Assembly: GCF_044596045.1 (NCBI RefSeq)
Contig: NZ_CP138995.1
Span: 1,550,001-1,614,000, forward strand
Source of the DNA: Flagellimonas sp947499585
Lineage (GTDB): Bacteria > Bacteroidota > Bacteroidia > Flavobacteriales > Flavobacteriaceae
Length of the DNA: 64,000 nucleotides
Direction: 5' to 3'
In this document: positions 33,866 to 42,639 of the stretch, piece by piece
Layout of the letters: each line of letters begins with the position of its first letter
How positions within the stretch are numbered: position 1 is the stretch's first letter
The notes under the pieces: model-generated
What the model saw: the letters and a program-made list of their open reading frames with translations, nothing else
Told to the model about the DNA's origin: nothing
Databases searched by the model: none
Program-made: the position numbers and the translations under genes

Positions 33866-35290
33866 TTATGTTTTTGAAAGATTTTTTATCATTCCCCCAA
33901 AAATAAAATAGTGAAAGGGTAGGATACTATACCAATACAGTCTGCCCCTAAGTCCTTTTGGCCTAAAGGTTGCAGTTTGGTGCAAGACGTTATGCTCATC
34001 TATTTTAAACTCTAGCCATGCTTCTCCGGGCATACGCATTTCTGCAAAAAGAAGAAGTCGCTTTGCTTTTTTGTCCGCAAGCAAAACACGCCAGAAATCA
34101 AGCGCATCCCCGGGAAATATTTTATCTGGATGTGTGCGCCCTCGACGTAATCCAGGACCGCCGTTTAGCTTATCTAAAAACCCACGGATTTTCCATAATC
34201 TATTTCCATAATACCAACCTTGTTCACCACCAATGCGCCAAATATTATCCAAAACTGCACTTTCATTTTTTATTGGAAGCCTTTTTTCATCTTTTAATAC
34301 CCCATACTTGGGTACTTGAATGTATTTTTCCAAATCGTCACTTATCTGGCCGCTAACAATACTGTCTTTCCAACTGCTCAAAACCAGATTCTGTTCAATC
34401 TTTTTAAAGGCCATTTCAATTGCTTGTTCGTAAGAGTGGGTTTTAAGTCCCAATAATTGTTGCAATTTGTCGTCTTTGGCTACCACCTCCATTTTCATGC
34501 TATCTACAAGGTTAATGGCCAATTTATATGAGGTTGAGGTAACAAAATACAACCAATAGGAAGATAACTTTGGTGTCATTATCGGAACAGTGAGTATCCA
34601 ATTTTTAAAACCCCTTACCTCTGCATATTTGTGAAGCATTTCTTTGTATGTAAGCACATCTGGGCCTCCAATGTCAAAAGATTGGTCATAAGTTTTTTGG
34701 TTTCCAAGAACCCCAGTTAGAAAGTTGATAATATCTCTAATTGCAATGGGCTGGGATTTTGTCAAAACCCACTTGGGCGTAATCATAAAGGGAAGCTTTT
34801 CACCTAAATCCCTAATGATTTCAAAGGATGAACTTCCTGAACCTACAATAATACCTGCTCGTAAAACGGTAAGATCAAAATTACCTTGGTATAAAATATC
34901 CTCAACGTTTTTTCTAGAGCTTAAGTGTTTGGACAATTTCTTTTCGTTTACAATGCCGCTCAAATAAACTACCTGTTTAATATTGGTATCAGAAAGATAT
35001 TCATTGAAGCTTTTAGCGGTTATGGCCTCTTTTTCATCAAAATCATCAATAGAAGAAGTCATTGAATGGATAAGATAATAGGCAGCATCAATGTCTTTGG
35101 GTATTTTGCTTTTGTCGATATCTTCCAGAAAATCTATTTCAACTACTTTAATTTGTTCCCTGACATCTTTTTCTACTGAAAGTCTTTTTTCATCGCGTAC
35201 GGCGCAGATGACCTCATGTCCCAATGCTAACAGCCGAGGTAATAAACGCATTCCAATATATCCGTTGGCACCTGTGAGAAGAATTTTCAT
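33866..35290 (-). CDS. SDR-family NAD(P)-binding protein with DUF2867 domain
   Basis: 474 residues. N-terminal Rossmann domain of the atypical SDR type: LTGANGYIGMRLLPRLLALG (dinucleotide loop, about 5-24), IDAAYYLIHSM, VVYLSGIV and VLRAGIIVGSGSSSFE. No YxxxK pair is in the classical place, so it may bind rather than reduce. The last 150 residues form a DUF2867 domain (WRIGGEQGWYYGNRLWKIRG, GDALDFWRVLL, LLFAEMRMPGEAWLEF). Proteins of this two-part design are widespread and uncharacterised. Start overlaps the stop of the previous gene by four bases (ATGA type). Confidence 0.85.
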   Translation of the reverse strand: MKILLTGANGYIGMRLLPRLLALGHEVICAVRDEKRLSVEKDVREQIKVVEIDFLEDIDKSKIPKDIDAAYYLIHSMTSSIDDFDEKEAITAKSFNEYLSDTNIKQVVYLSGIVNEKKLSKHLSSRKNVEDILYQGNFDLTVLRAGIIVGSGSSSFEIIRDLGEKLPFMITPKWVLTKSQPIAIRDIINFLTGVLGNQKTYDQSFDIGGPDVLTYKEMLHKYAEVRGFKNWILTVPIMTPKLSSYWLYFVTSTSYKLAINLVDSMKMEVVAKDDKLQQLLGLKTHSYEQAIEMAFKKIEQNLVLSSWKDSIVSGQISDDLEKYIQVPKYGVLKDEKRLPIKNESAVLDNIWRIGGEQGWYYGNRLWKIRGFLDKLNGGPGLRRGRTHPDKIFPGDALDFWRVLLADKKAKRLLLFAEMRMPGEAWLEFKIDEHNVLHQTATFRPKGLRGRLYWYSILPFHYFIFGGMIKNLSKT

Positions 35291-35805
35291 CGTCTTGAAA
35301 CAATGAACATTTTAAAAGTATAGATAAAAGGAAGTAATGCAATGGCAATCCATAAACCAATAAGGTTCTTTACATCAATAGTATCAATAAACCCCTTTAT
35401 CTTCAATAGGAAGATTATGGTTGTTAGTAGAAAAATAATTACTGTTGTAAGGTTCATTACGGCTAGCATGCGTATGCCCAAGGCGTATAATTCTCTGGCG
35501 TTTTTCAACGTGACTTTTACTGGGTAATTCATATAATAGGGCTTTAATTTTAATGCTAAAAAACTGGTAACCAAATATAATGCTGCACTTATGGCCGGAA
35601 TAATCCAGAGGGTGGATTTACTTCCAAACCCATTGATCTCACCTTTTAAATTAAAGTGAACGGGTATGGTTTCTGGTAAATCAAAATAAAACATCAATAC
35701 TACTATGAAGTTAAGGATAACAACACCCCACCCTATTAGGATTAACTTTTTATCAGTTGCAGTAGGTTTTACTTCAATTTTTGGTTTTTTTCGAAGGATA
35801 TTCAT
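35287..35805 (-). CDS. DUF1648 membrane protein
   Basis: 172 residues with four predicted membrane helices. The signature LPETIPVHFNLKGEINGFGSK at about 43-63 is that of DUF1648, a domain also found in SdpI-type immunity proteins. It lacks the rest of SdpI. Four-base overlaps at both ends place it in one translationally coupled operon with the SDR gene and the gene at 35802. Confidence 0.85.
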   Translation of the reverse strand: MNILRKKPKIEVKPTATDKKLILIGWGVVILNFIVVLMFYFDLPETIPVHFNLKGEINGFGSKSTLWIIPAISAALYLVTSFLALKLKPYYMNYPVKVTLKNARELYALGIRMLAVMNLTTVIIFLLTTIIFLLKIKGFIDTIDVKNLIGLWIAIALLPFIYTFKMFIVSRR

Positions 35806-36227
35806 AAATCTTCAATTGAGGTTGGGGCATTATCGGCTTTATAATCCAAAAACTTTCTAAAATACTTTTGAATGGCTTTTGTATCAGACTTTACTTTTAT
35901 AAAATAATTGTCCTTATAAATGGAATATACAGCAAAATCGCCTTTATATACAGTGAGCTTGTAATACGGAATGATTAAGCCATAGGTTTCCAATAGTGAT
36001 CTAAAACGCACAATGATTCCTTTAGGGCGCATTTCAATATTACAGGTGTTTAAGTTGTTGTCCAGTATTAGTAAATTTTGGATTTCGATGTTGGCATCTG
36101 TAATAAAAAGTTTGGGAGAGCCTATTCCATTTAAAGCAAAACGCTCTTTTAATGTAAAGGGCTTGCCTACCGCTTCATCAACTTTTTTTGTAATTTTTTT
36201 ATCGGTGTAAGAGACATTAAGAAGCAT
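35802..36227 (-). CDS. Conserved protein of unknown function
   Basis: 141 residues, no signal peptide or membrane segment. Alternating beta and helical parts (FTLKERFALNGIGSPKLFITD, IEMRPKGIIVRFRSLLETYG, LIIPYYKLTVYKGD) suggest a PH-like or similar small alpha/beta fold; I do not recognise it firmly. Overlaps the DUF1648 gene by four bases and follows the MmcQ-like gene by 11, so it belongs to this operon. Confidence 0.7.
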   Translation of the reverse strand: MLLNVSYTDKKITKKVDEAVGKPFTLKERFALNGIGSPKLFITDANIEIQNLLILDNNLNTCNIEMRPKGIIVRFRSLLETYGLIIPYYKLTVYKGDFAVYSIYKDNYFIKVKSDTKAIQKYFRKFLDYKADNAPTSIEDL

Positions 36228-36238
36228 GGGACATAACT

Positions 36239-36610
36239 TTATATGGAAGAATTTTCGTTTTCAAGTTGCAGGCGCATGGATTTGGGAAGGTTGTCAACAA
36301 CCAGATTATAGGAGGTGTCCAACCAACTAAAAAGTAGTTCATCTGGAATACTGCCATCCATAACCACTCTACTCCAATGTTTTTTACTGAAATAAGAGGG
36401 CTCTTCCATAGCTGGGTAAGTTGCTCTTAATTCTTCAATGGTGTCTGGAACACATTTTATGCTAAAGCTTGCAAAGGTGCTTATATCTGTAGCAGTAAAC
36501 ATTTTCCCTTTTACTTTAAACGCTAAAACATCGGGTAGTTTGGAAAAAGGAATGGATTCAGTCACTCCGTTTTTGGACAGGCAATATTGTCTATATACTT
36601 CTATGTTCAT
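36239..36610 (-). CDS. MmcQ/YjbR-family protein
   Basis: 123 residues, normal for the family. The motif set is clear: YCLSKNGVTESIPF at the start, VLAFKVKGKMFTATD in the middle, and KKHWSRVVMDGSIPDELLFSWLDTSYNLV at the end. The fold resembles the CyaY-like DNA-binding group, but the function is not established. First gene of a four-gene minus-strand operon, divergent from argS. Confidence 0.88.
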   Translation of the reverse strand: MNIEVYRQYCLSKNGVTESIPFSKLPDVLAFKVKGKMFTATDISTFASFSIKCVPDTIEELRATYPAMEEPSYFSKKHWSRVVMDGSIPDELLFSWLDTSYNLVVDNLPKSMRLQLENENSSI

Positions 36611-36695
36611 TTTTCTATCAAAAGCTTAATATATAAAGTTAACCAAAACAGGATGGATTAGTATGGGTCTTGTTAATTAAAGACAAAGAATTGAT

Positions 36696-36703
36696 TAGTT
36701 TTG
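36696..36703 (+). promoter_or_regulatory. -7 box of argS
   Basis: TAGTTTTG, an exact TAnnTTTG, followed by CACCC; 22 bases before the argS ATG. The -33 element is poor (TTG 23 bases upstream). Confidence 0.6.
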
Positions 36704-36725
36704 CACCCTTAAACGCAGCGTATAG

Positions 36726-38504
36726 ATGAATATTCAACACGTCCTTACTACTACAGTTAAAAAAGCAGCTTCTTCCATTTTTAATGTGGATTTACCATCA
36801 GTGGAGTTTCAACCTACACGCAAAGATTTTGAAGGCGATGTTACTGTGGTTATTTTTCCCATGCTACGCTTTATAAAAGGCAACCCTGTTGAAATAGGCA
36901 CTAAGATTGGTGAGTACTTGCAAGAAAATGTAGATGAGGTTGCCAAGTTCAATGTGGTTAAGGGTTTTTTGAATGTTGTTATTAACAATGATTTCTACCT
37001 TAAATTTTTCAATGCTATTCAAGACGAAGAAGATTATGGGTATGTGAAAACTTCTTCTACAGGCGCCTCAATGGTGGAGTATTCCTCTCCAAACACCAAT
37101 AAACCATTACATTTAGGACATATAAGGAATAACTTATTGGGATATTCTGTTGCTGAAATTTTAAAAGCATCAGGTAAAAATGTATATAAAACCCAAATTA
37201 TTAATGATCGTGGAATCCATATCTGTAAGAGTATGTTGGCTTGGCAGAAATTTGGCGATGGTGAAACCCCAGAATCTTCAGGTTTAAAGGGAGATCATTT
37301 AGTAGGGAAATATTATGTAGCTTTTGATAAAGCATATAAAGAACAAATTTCTGAGAAGATAGCCAATGGAGTTAAAAAGGAAAAGGCTGAAAAAGAAGCA
37401 CCAATCTTACTGGAAGCTCAAGAAATGCTCAGGAAATGGGAGTCTGGTGATGATGAGGTGGTAGCACTTTGGAAAAAAATGAACGGTTGGGTATACACCG
37501 GTTTTGATGTTACCTATAAAAATTTAGGTGTTGATTTTGATACTCTGTATTATGAGAGCAATACTTACCTTTTAGGAAGAGATGTGGTCCAAGATGGTCT
37601 AGAAAGAGGTGTTTTCTTTAAAAAGGAAGATGGCAGCGTCTGGATTGACTTAACGGATGAAGGTTTGGATGAAAAGATTGTCCTACGTTCCGATGGAACT
37701 GCGGTATATATGACCCAGGATATTGGAACGGCTATCCAAAGGGTGACAGACCACCCAGATATCAATGGTATGGTCTATACTGTTGGTAACGAGCAAGATT
37801 ACCATTTTAAAGTACTGTTCTTAATTTTGAAAAAACTGGGATATGATTGGGCAAAGCAATTGTATCATTTAAGTTACGGTATGGTAGACCTTCCCAGTGG
37901 AAAAATGAAGAGCAGGGAAGGTACAGTTGTGGATGCTGATGACCTTATGGTTAATATGACAAATACTGCAGCTAAAATTTCGAAAGAACAGGGTAAATTA
38001 GAAGGATATTCGGAAGAGGAGAAGCAAAAATTTTATAAAATAATAGGTCTTGCCGCATTGAAGTATTTCATTCTTAAGGTGGATCCAAAAAAACGGATTC
38101 TGTTCAATCCAGAAGAATCAGTTGAATTTCAAGGAAATACGGGCCCCTTTATTCAATATACATATGCACGAATTCAATCTATTCTGCGTAAAGCAGATGG
38201 TGTTGGGGCGAGCTCAGTGGATACCTCATTAGCATTACACGAAAAAGAGAAGGAATTACTGAAACAATTGCAACTTTATCCGGAAACCATTCAATTGGCA
38301 GCAGAATCTTATAGTCCTGCTTTAATAGCCAATTATACCTATGATTTGGCTAAAGAATTTAACTCTTTCTATCAGCTGGTCCCTGTTTTGCCAGAAGTTG
38401 ACAAAAAGAAAAAACAATTCCGGGTGCAGTTATCCAGAAAAGTTGGGGAAGTGATTCAATCTGCCTTTAAACTTTTGGGGATTGATGTTCCGGAACGGAT
38501 GTAA
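36726..38504 (+). CDS. argS: Arginyl-tRNA synthetase
   Basis: 592 residues. Class I synthetase that charges tRNA-Arg. N-terminal Add-1 domain, then the HIGH motif in SSPNTNKPLHLGHIRNNLLG (about 120-140), a DLGYF-like body with YTVGNEQDYHFKVLF, the KMSKS equivalent in PSGKMKSREGTVVDADDL, and the C-terminal DALR anticodon-binding domain ending VPERM. Its stop is one base from the stop of the convergent TonB receptor gene. Confidence 0.97.
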   Translation: MNIQHVLTTTVKKAASSIFNVDLPSVEFQPTRKDFEGDVTVVIFPMLRFIKGNPVEIGTKIGEYLQENVDEVAKFNVVKGFLNVVINNDFYLKFFNAIQDEEDYGYVKTSSTGASMVEYSSPNTNKPLHLGHIRNNLLGYSVAEILKASGKNVYKTQIINDRGIHICKSMLAWQKFGDGETPESSGLKGDHLVGKYYVAFDKAYKEQISEKIANGVKKEKAEKEAPILLEAQEMLRKWESGDDEVVALWKKMNGWVYTGFDVTYKNLGVDFDTLYYESNTYLLGRDVVQDGLERGVFFKKEDGSVWIDLTDEGLDEKIVLRSDGTAVYMTQDIGTAIQRVTDHPDINGMVYTVGNEQDYHFKVLFLILKKLGYDWAKQLYHLSYGMVDLPSGKMKSREGTVVDADDLMVNMTNTAAKISKEQGKLEGYSEEEKQKFYKIIGLAALKYFILKVDPKKRILFNPEESVEFQGNTGPFIQYTYARIQSILRKADGVGASSVDTSLALHEKEKELLKQLQLYPETIQLAAESYSPALIANYTYDLAKEFNSFYQLVPVLPEVDKKKKQFRVQLSRKVGEVIQSAFKLLGIDVPERM

Positions 38505-38505
38505 T

Positions 38506-41073
38506 CTAAAAACTAACCCTAAAGCTAACATTGGGCGTAATACCCAAAGAGATGCTTTCTACGGCTTCAATTTGATTGTCCTCTGTAACCCTATAATACT
38601 TGTTTAAACTGTTTTTTCGGTTGGTCATGTTAAGAAGAGACACCCCGGTAGTGGCCTTTATTCGCTGGTTAATATTAAATTTATAAATAGCGGAAGCATC
38701 TACCCTTAGATAATCAGGGAGTCTACTGCTGTTGGGTGATTCATAATTTATTCTCGTAGGAAAAACCGATGTATCCAGCGCGAAATCGCCTTCTTGAGGT
38801 TCCGTAAATGGTTTTCCAGAACGGTAGTTGACCCCCAAACTTAATTTCAGATTTTCGTAGGAATAAGTACCTGCAAAGGTGATGGTATGCCTAATATCTA
38901 GATTATTGGGAAAACTATTAGGGTTTATGGCATTAAAGTTATAATCATTTTTGTTGTAAGTATAAGTTAGCCATGTGCTGTAGTTAGTTCCTTTTTTGTT
39001 GATTAAAAATTCAACTCCTTTAACATCATAACTACCAATCTCTCCATTGAATTGATTTTGGTTCTGAAATCCTTGAGTACTGGTGCTTATGCCATCTACT
39101 TTTTTGTAAAACCCTTCTACGCCAATGTAGATGCTGTTCTTATCATAGTTTATTCCCAGAGATCCTTGCTTACTCTTTGTAATGGGCAAAGTATTGTCAT
39201 CAGATAAAATCCATCTGCGTTTTTCAATACCCAAGAAATTCTGTTCTAAATCTATAATCTGATTGGTGGTCTGACTTTTAAATTCACCCAAAACTTCACC
39301 TCTTAGATGATTTGCTAATCTAAAATTGAGATTAAGACGAGGTTCAACCAAGAACTTTGAAAATGTGCCGAGGTTTTCTATATAGTTGAAACGAACACCT
39401 GCTTTACCAATAAATATATTTTCAGGAGAGCTATAATCAATTTCAGTGTGTGGGGCATGAATTCTAATAACTCCCTTTATTTCACTATCAAAAGGAGGTT
39501 GGGTAAGATTCGTAGTATTTGTAATACCTGTTTCAATGTATTGATAACCATTGTTCCATTTGAGGTTCTCTAGTAACGAGTAATTCGTATTTAGTTTTAT
39601 GGCATTTTCTAAAACCTGATTATTCTGAAGAAGAAGCTGTATTTGGTTTCCAAAGAGGTTTTGGGCATCCAAATTGTAGCGAGAATAGTAAATATTTAAG
39701 TTGGAAGAAAGTCTATCCGTCCATTGACTTTTCAACTGTCCACCAAAAGATAGATTGGTCTGCTCTAAAACACTATTGGTAGTTTCTAAATCTATAAGAT
39801 TGGTTTCTACATAGTCAAGATTATTATTGATACTGATAAAATTCAATCTAAGTTGATGTTGGTCATTCACATCAAACAAAAGCTTCCCGGTAAAATCGTA
39901 AAAAAAGAAATTTTCATCTCTAATAATATCCTCATTTACGGATATGTTGTTTTCATTGGTCACTTCACTATCCTGAAAAGCACGGTCAAAAAATTTGTTG
40001 TAGGTGGGTGTGTTTAAAAAATCTGTAGTAGATCGCCTTGCGGAAAATTGTAATCCAATTTTTTCAGTGATAGGGATTTGACCATATACGTCCCCACTTA
40101 TAAAGTTAAACCCAGCACCACCGGTTAAATAATCTGATAGTTCATTGCTGGTTTCCATTTGTATAACACTGCTCACCCCATCTCCATAAGCAGAAGGCGT
40201 ACCATTTTTAATAACGGTTATTTTGTCTGTTAGATAAGGATTAAAGGCTGAGATCAATCCAAAGAAATGCCCAGATTGATACATTTTAATACCGTTCCAT
40301 AAAATCAAATTTTGATCATTGGTGCCACCACGCACGTTGATATCGGATACGGTTTCATCAATACTTTTAATTCCGGGGAGCGCTTGTACGGTTTGTAAGA
40401 TATCAGGCTCAATTAATCCAGGTAAAATTCCAAAATCCGCAGTATTTAAGGTAATGCTGGCATCTTTATCCCTAATAAGACCGGTTGTTAGAAACTGATA
40501 GACAATCACTTCTTTTAGTTGTTCATAATATTGGGCCAAGAGTATTTTGGCCACCCCACCTTCTTTTAATAATTCTTCTACATTAATGTATTTAGTGATG
40601 TAGCCAAGAGATCTAACCTTCAACGTTGCGTTTCTAGGAATGTCTTTTAGAACAAAGGTGCCATCTGTGTCTGTGGCAATGGCTATTTCCGTATCAAAAA
40701 CCTCCACAGAAGCACCTGGAATGGTGTTTTCTGCAAAGTTGTCCAGTATCTTTCCCCGGACTGTTACAAGGGTGCTTTTGGTAATGGTATAGTAACGGTC
40801 ATTAAGCTTTTCCGTTTTTATCTGAAACTGGGTCTCAATGTATTCAAGAATATCAGGCAATGCCACTAAATTGCTAGGTACAGCAACATCAATATCTTCC
40901 AAATCTTCATTTATATATGAAAACTTGACATTGAATTTGTCTTCTAAATTCTTTATGTACTGAACGAGAGCTATGGGTGTGTCTTGTCCTTCCTGTGCAT
41001 TTATACTGGAATACAGCAAGAAGAAAAACCCAAAGAGGAGGCCAAAATGACTACTGCGGAGCTTTTTCAGCAT
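38506..41073 (-). CDS. TonB-dependent receptor of the sigma/FecR locus
   Basis: 855 residues from the ATG at 41073 (MLKKLRSSHFG); an upstream in-frame codon would add 12 residues without signal-peptide features. Parts: signal peptide to about 27, an STN-like signalling domain (about 35-95, FNVKFSYINEDLEDIDVAVP), a carboxypeptidase-regulatory beta domain (about 100-180), a plug (DINVRGGTNDQNLILWNGIK), and a barrel ending SFRVSF. The STN domain is how FecA-type receptors contact the anti-sigma factor across the periplasm. The first 23 bases overlap the end of fecR, so the two are translationally coupled. The ligand is unknown. Confidence 0.93.
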   Translation of the reverse strand: MLKKLRSSHFGLLFGFFFLLYSSINAQEGQDTPIALVQYIKNLEDKFNVKFSYINEDLEDIDVAVPSNLVALPDILEYIETQFQIKTEKLNDRYYTITKSTLVTVRGKILDNFAENTIPGASVEVFDTEIAIATDTDGTFVLKDIPRNATLKVRSLGYITKYINVEELLKEGGVAKILLAQYYEQLKEVIVYQFLTTGLIRDKDASITLNTADFGILPGLIEPDILQTVQALPGIKSIDETVSDINVRGGTNDQNLILWNGIKMYQSGHFFGLISAFNPYLTDKITVIKNGTPSAYGDGVSSVIQMETSNELSDYLTGGAGFNFISGDVYGQIPITEKIGLQFSARRSTTDFLNTPTYNKFFDRAFQDSEVTNENNISVNEDIIRDENFFFYDFTGKLLFDVNDQHQLRLNFISINNNLDYVETNLIDLETTNSVLEQTNLSFGGQLKSQWTDRLSSNLNIYYSRYNLDAQNLFGNQIQLLLQNNQVLENAIKLNTNYSLLENLKWNNGYQYIETGITNTTNLTQPPFDSEIKGVIRIHAPHTEIDYSSPENIFIGKAGVRFNYIENLGTFSKFLVEPRLNLNFRLANHLRGEVLGEFKSQTTNQIIDLEQNFLGIEKRRWILSDDNTLPITKSKQGSLGINYDKNSIYIGVEGFYKKVDGISTSTQGFQNQNQFNGEIGSYDVKGVEFLINKKGTNYSTWLTYTYNKNDYNFNAINPNSFPNNLDIRHTITFAGTYSYENLKLSLGVNYRSGKPFTEPQEGDFALDTSVFPTRINYESPNSSRLPDYLRVDASAIYKFNINQRIKATTGVSLLNMTNRKNSLNKYYRVTEDNQIEAVESISLGITPNVSFRVSF

Positions 41074-41965
41074 AGAAAAGTACGTTATCACCCTCAAGTT
41101 TGTAATCAATATGAGATGGGGTACTTATACTTTTTAACGCCATATTTAAGTCTGTGTTGCTAAAAGTTCCAGTAAATAACAGACTTTTATCCACATTTTG
41201 TGAATTTACTTCGATATCATATTGCCTTTCCAGTTCACTAAAAACATATTCCAACGGAATACTATTAAAGCTACTTTCGTTATTTACCCATGATGGTTGT
41301 GCGGTATTGGGCTTGGTGGTATCCATAATTTTGCCATTAATGACCAAAAAGGATGTGCCAGCTGGTAACTTGGTTTCAGTATTGTTATAGGTTACACTTA
41401 CTAAGCCTTCATAACAAGTCACCTCAAAAAATCCTTCTCGGTTTTCCACATTAAACTGGGTCCCCAGAACAGCTACTGTTCCTTGATCTGTAGAGACGGT
41501 AAATCGTTTTCCTTTGGCAACTTTAAAAAATGCCTCACCTTTTAAGGAAACATTTCGTTTTTCATTCCATTTTTTCTCACTAAAAGAGACTCTGGAACCT
41601 GCATTTAAGATAATTTCAGAATTGTCCGGTAAGATGACTTCAGAACGTTCTGCCAACTGTGCTGTAACAGATTCGTCCAAGGTGCTTACATAAAAATAAG
41701 AGCCGGCAAGTAATACAGCAATAACGGCAGCAACACGCAAGAATTTTTTAAACGGATTCAATGCAATAACCTTTGGGGTATTACCAATACGTTCTTCTTT
41801 TAATTGTTCCAAAGCTTGGTCAACATCAAATTCAGGAGCTTTCAAAGTTGCTGAAACATCCTTTAATTTCTGGTAAGAGGCATAAGCTTCGGACTTTTTA
41901 AATTCCGTAAGCTCCTCCCCAGAGAGTTCACCGTTTAACCATTTTGCTAAGTAATTTTCTTGCAT
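41051..41965 (-). CDS. FecR-family anti-sigma factor
   Basis: 304 residues. A cytoplasmic N-terminus holds the sigma-binding region (YLAKWLNGELSGEELTEF), a single membrane helix is at about 75-93 (VAAVIAVLLAGSYFYV), then a periplasmic FecR domain (SEVILPDNSEIILNAGSRVS, GEAFFKVAKGKRFTVST) and a DUF4974-type C-terminal domain (IPLEYVFSELERQYDIEV, FSNTDLNMALKSIS). It should hold the sigma factor at 42029 until the receptor signals. Upstream it carries the same element as the divergent lipoprotein gene. Confidence 0.94.
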   Translation of the reverse strand: MQENYLAKWLNGELSGEELTEFKKSEAYASYQKLKDVSATLKAPEFDVDQALEQLKEERIGNTPKVIALNPFKKFLRVAAVIAVLLAGSYFYVSTLDESVTAQLAERSEVILPDNSEIILNAGSRVSFSEKKWNEKRNVSLKGEAFFKVAKGKRFTVSTDQGTVAVLGTQFNVENREGFFEVTCYEGLVSVTYNNTETKLPAGTSFLVINGKIMDTTKPNTAQPSWVNNESSFNSIPLEYVFSELERQYDIEVNSQNVDKSLLFTGTFSNTDLNMALKSISTPSHIDYKLEGDNVLFYAEKAPQ

Positions 41966-42002
41966 GATTTCTATGCTTTACACCTTTATAACAATTATCT
42001 TA

Positions 42003-42018
42003 TAAAAAACCCTACTTT
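42003..42018 (-). promoter_or_regulatory. Shared upstream element, copy before fecR
   Basis: Minus strand reads AAAGTAGGGTTTTTTA, then eight bases, then TTGTTATAAAGGTGTA. The 16-base block ends 37 bases before the fecR ATG. The other copy precedes the lipoprotein gene in the same relation. Candidate target promoter of the ECF sigma factor. Confidence 0.6.
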
Positions 42019-42028
42019 TTAATAGACT

Positions 42029-42526
42029 TTAAATACCATCAATTTGTTCGCGTAATGTTTTTAATGCCAAATGCATACGTTTTTCAATGGCTTTAATGCT
42101 TACTCCCTCCATTTCGGCAATTTCAGCATATTTTTTCCCATCGATTCTATTAAGTAAAAAAGTAGTTCTTTGGTTTTCGGGCAAATCATTCAATGCTTTG
42201 TCCAATTTCTCCTTGTATTCTTTCTCCTCCAACAAAAACTCTGGAGACTCATTGGAGTGCTCATAAGTTGGCTCTGCGTACTTCAACCTAACTTTTTCCG
42301 CCTTAATTACATTTAGGTATAGATTGTTGGCAACCGTATATAAATATGACTTTGCTTTTTCCGGTGTTACCTTGGAGCAATTTTCCCAAAGTTTTACAAA
42401 TGCTTCTTGGACAGCATCATGGGATTTCTCCTCATTCCCAAATTTATAATATATATAATTGAATACCGTTTTGGAATTAGCCTTGAATATTGAGCTAAAG
42501 ACTTGCTCTTCGCAAACGTTGTTCAT
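42029..42526 (-). CDS. ECF-type RNA polymerase sigma factor (FecI-like)
   Basis: 165 residues. Region 2: NYIYYKFGNEEKSHDAVQEAF and VKLWENCSKVTPEKAKSYLYTVANNLYLNV; region 4: LPENQRTTFLLNRIDGKKYAEIAEMEGVSIKAIEKRMHLAL with the -35-binding helix-turn-helix. First gene of the sigma-fecR-receptor set. Its own promoter looks like a housekeeping one (TATCTTTG at 42556-42549), so the sigma is probably made constitutively and controlled by FecR. Confidence 0.96.
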   Translation of the reverse strand: MNNVCEEQVFSSIFKANSKTVFNYIYYKFGNEEKSHDAVQEAFVKLWENCSKVTPEKAKSYLYTVANNLYLNVIKAEKVRLKYAEPTYEHSNESPEFLLEEKEYKEKLDKALNDLPENQRTTFLLNRIDGKKYAEIAEMEGVSIKAIEKRMHLALKTLREQIDGI

Positions 42527-42548
42527 TGAGGAAGGTTTGTCGATTGCT

Positions 42549-42556
42549 CAAAGATA
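42549..42556 (-). promoter_or_regulatory. -7 box of the ECF sigma gene
   Basis: TATCTTTG on the minus strand, an exact TAnnTTTG, 22 bases before the ATG. No clear -33 TTTG at 19 bases; the region there is T-rich. Confidence 0.6.
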
Positions 42557-42575
42557 TTTTAAAAAAAATTAAGAT

Positions 42576-42591
42576 AAAGTAGGGTTTTTTA
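42576..42591 (+). promoter_or_regulatory. Shared upstream element, copy before the divergent lipoprotein gene
   Basis: AAAGTAGGGTTTTTTA, then eight bases, then TTGTTTTAAGGTTGTA (42600-42615); the block ends 48 bases before the ATG at 42640. Identical over 16 bases to the fecR copy and followed at the same distance by a near-identical second block. Confidence 0.6.
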
Positions 42592-42639
42592 CTTGAGAGT
42601 TGTTTTAAGGTTGTATTCTAACTGAAAATCCAAATCGTT

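Noticed and set aside
42003..42591. 16-base inverted repeat around the sigma gene as ends of a mobile element
   Set aside because: No transposase is enclosed, no flanking target duplication is seen, and similarity continues outside the repeats into matching leader sequence in front of each gene, which fits promoters better.
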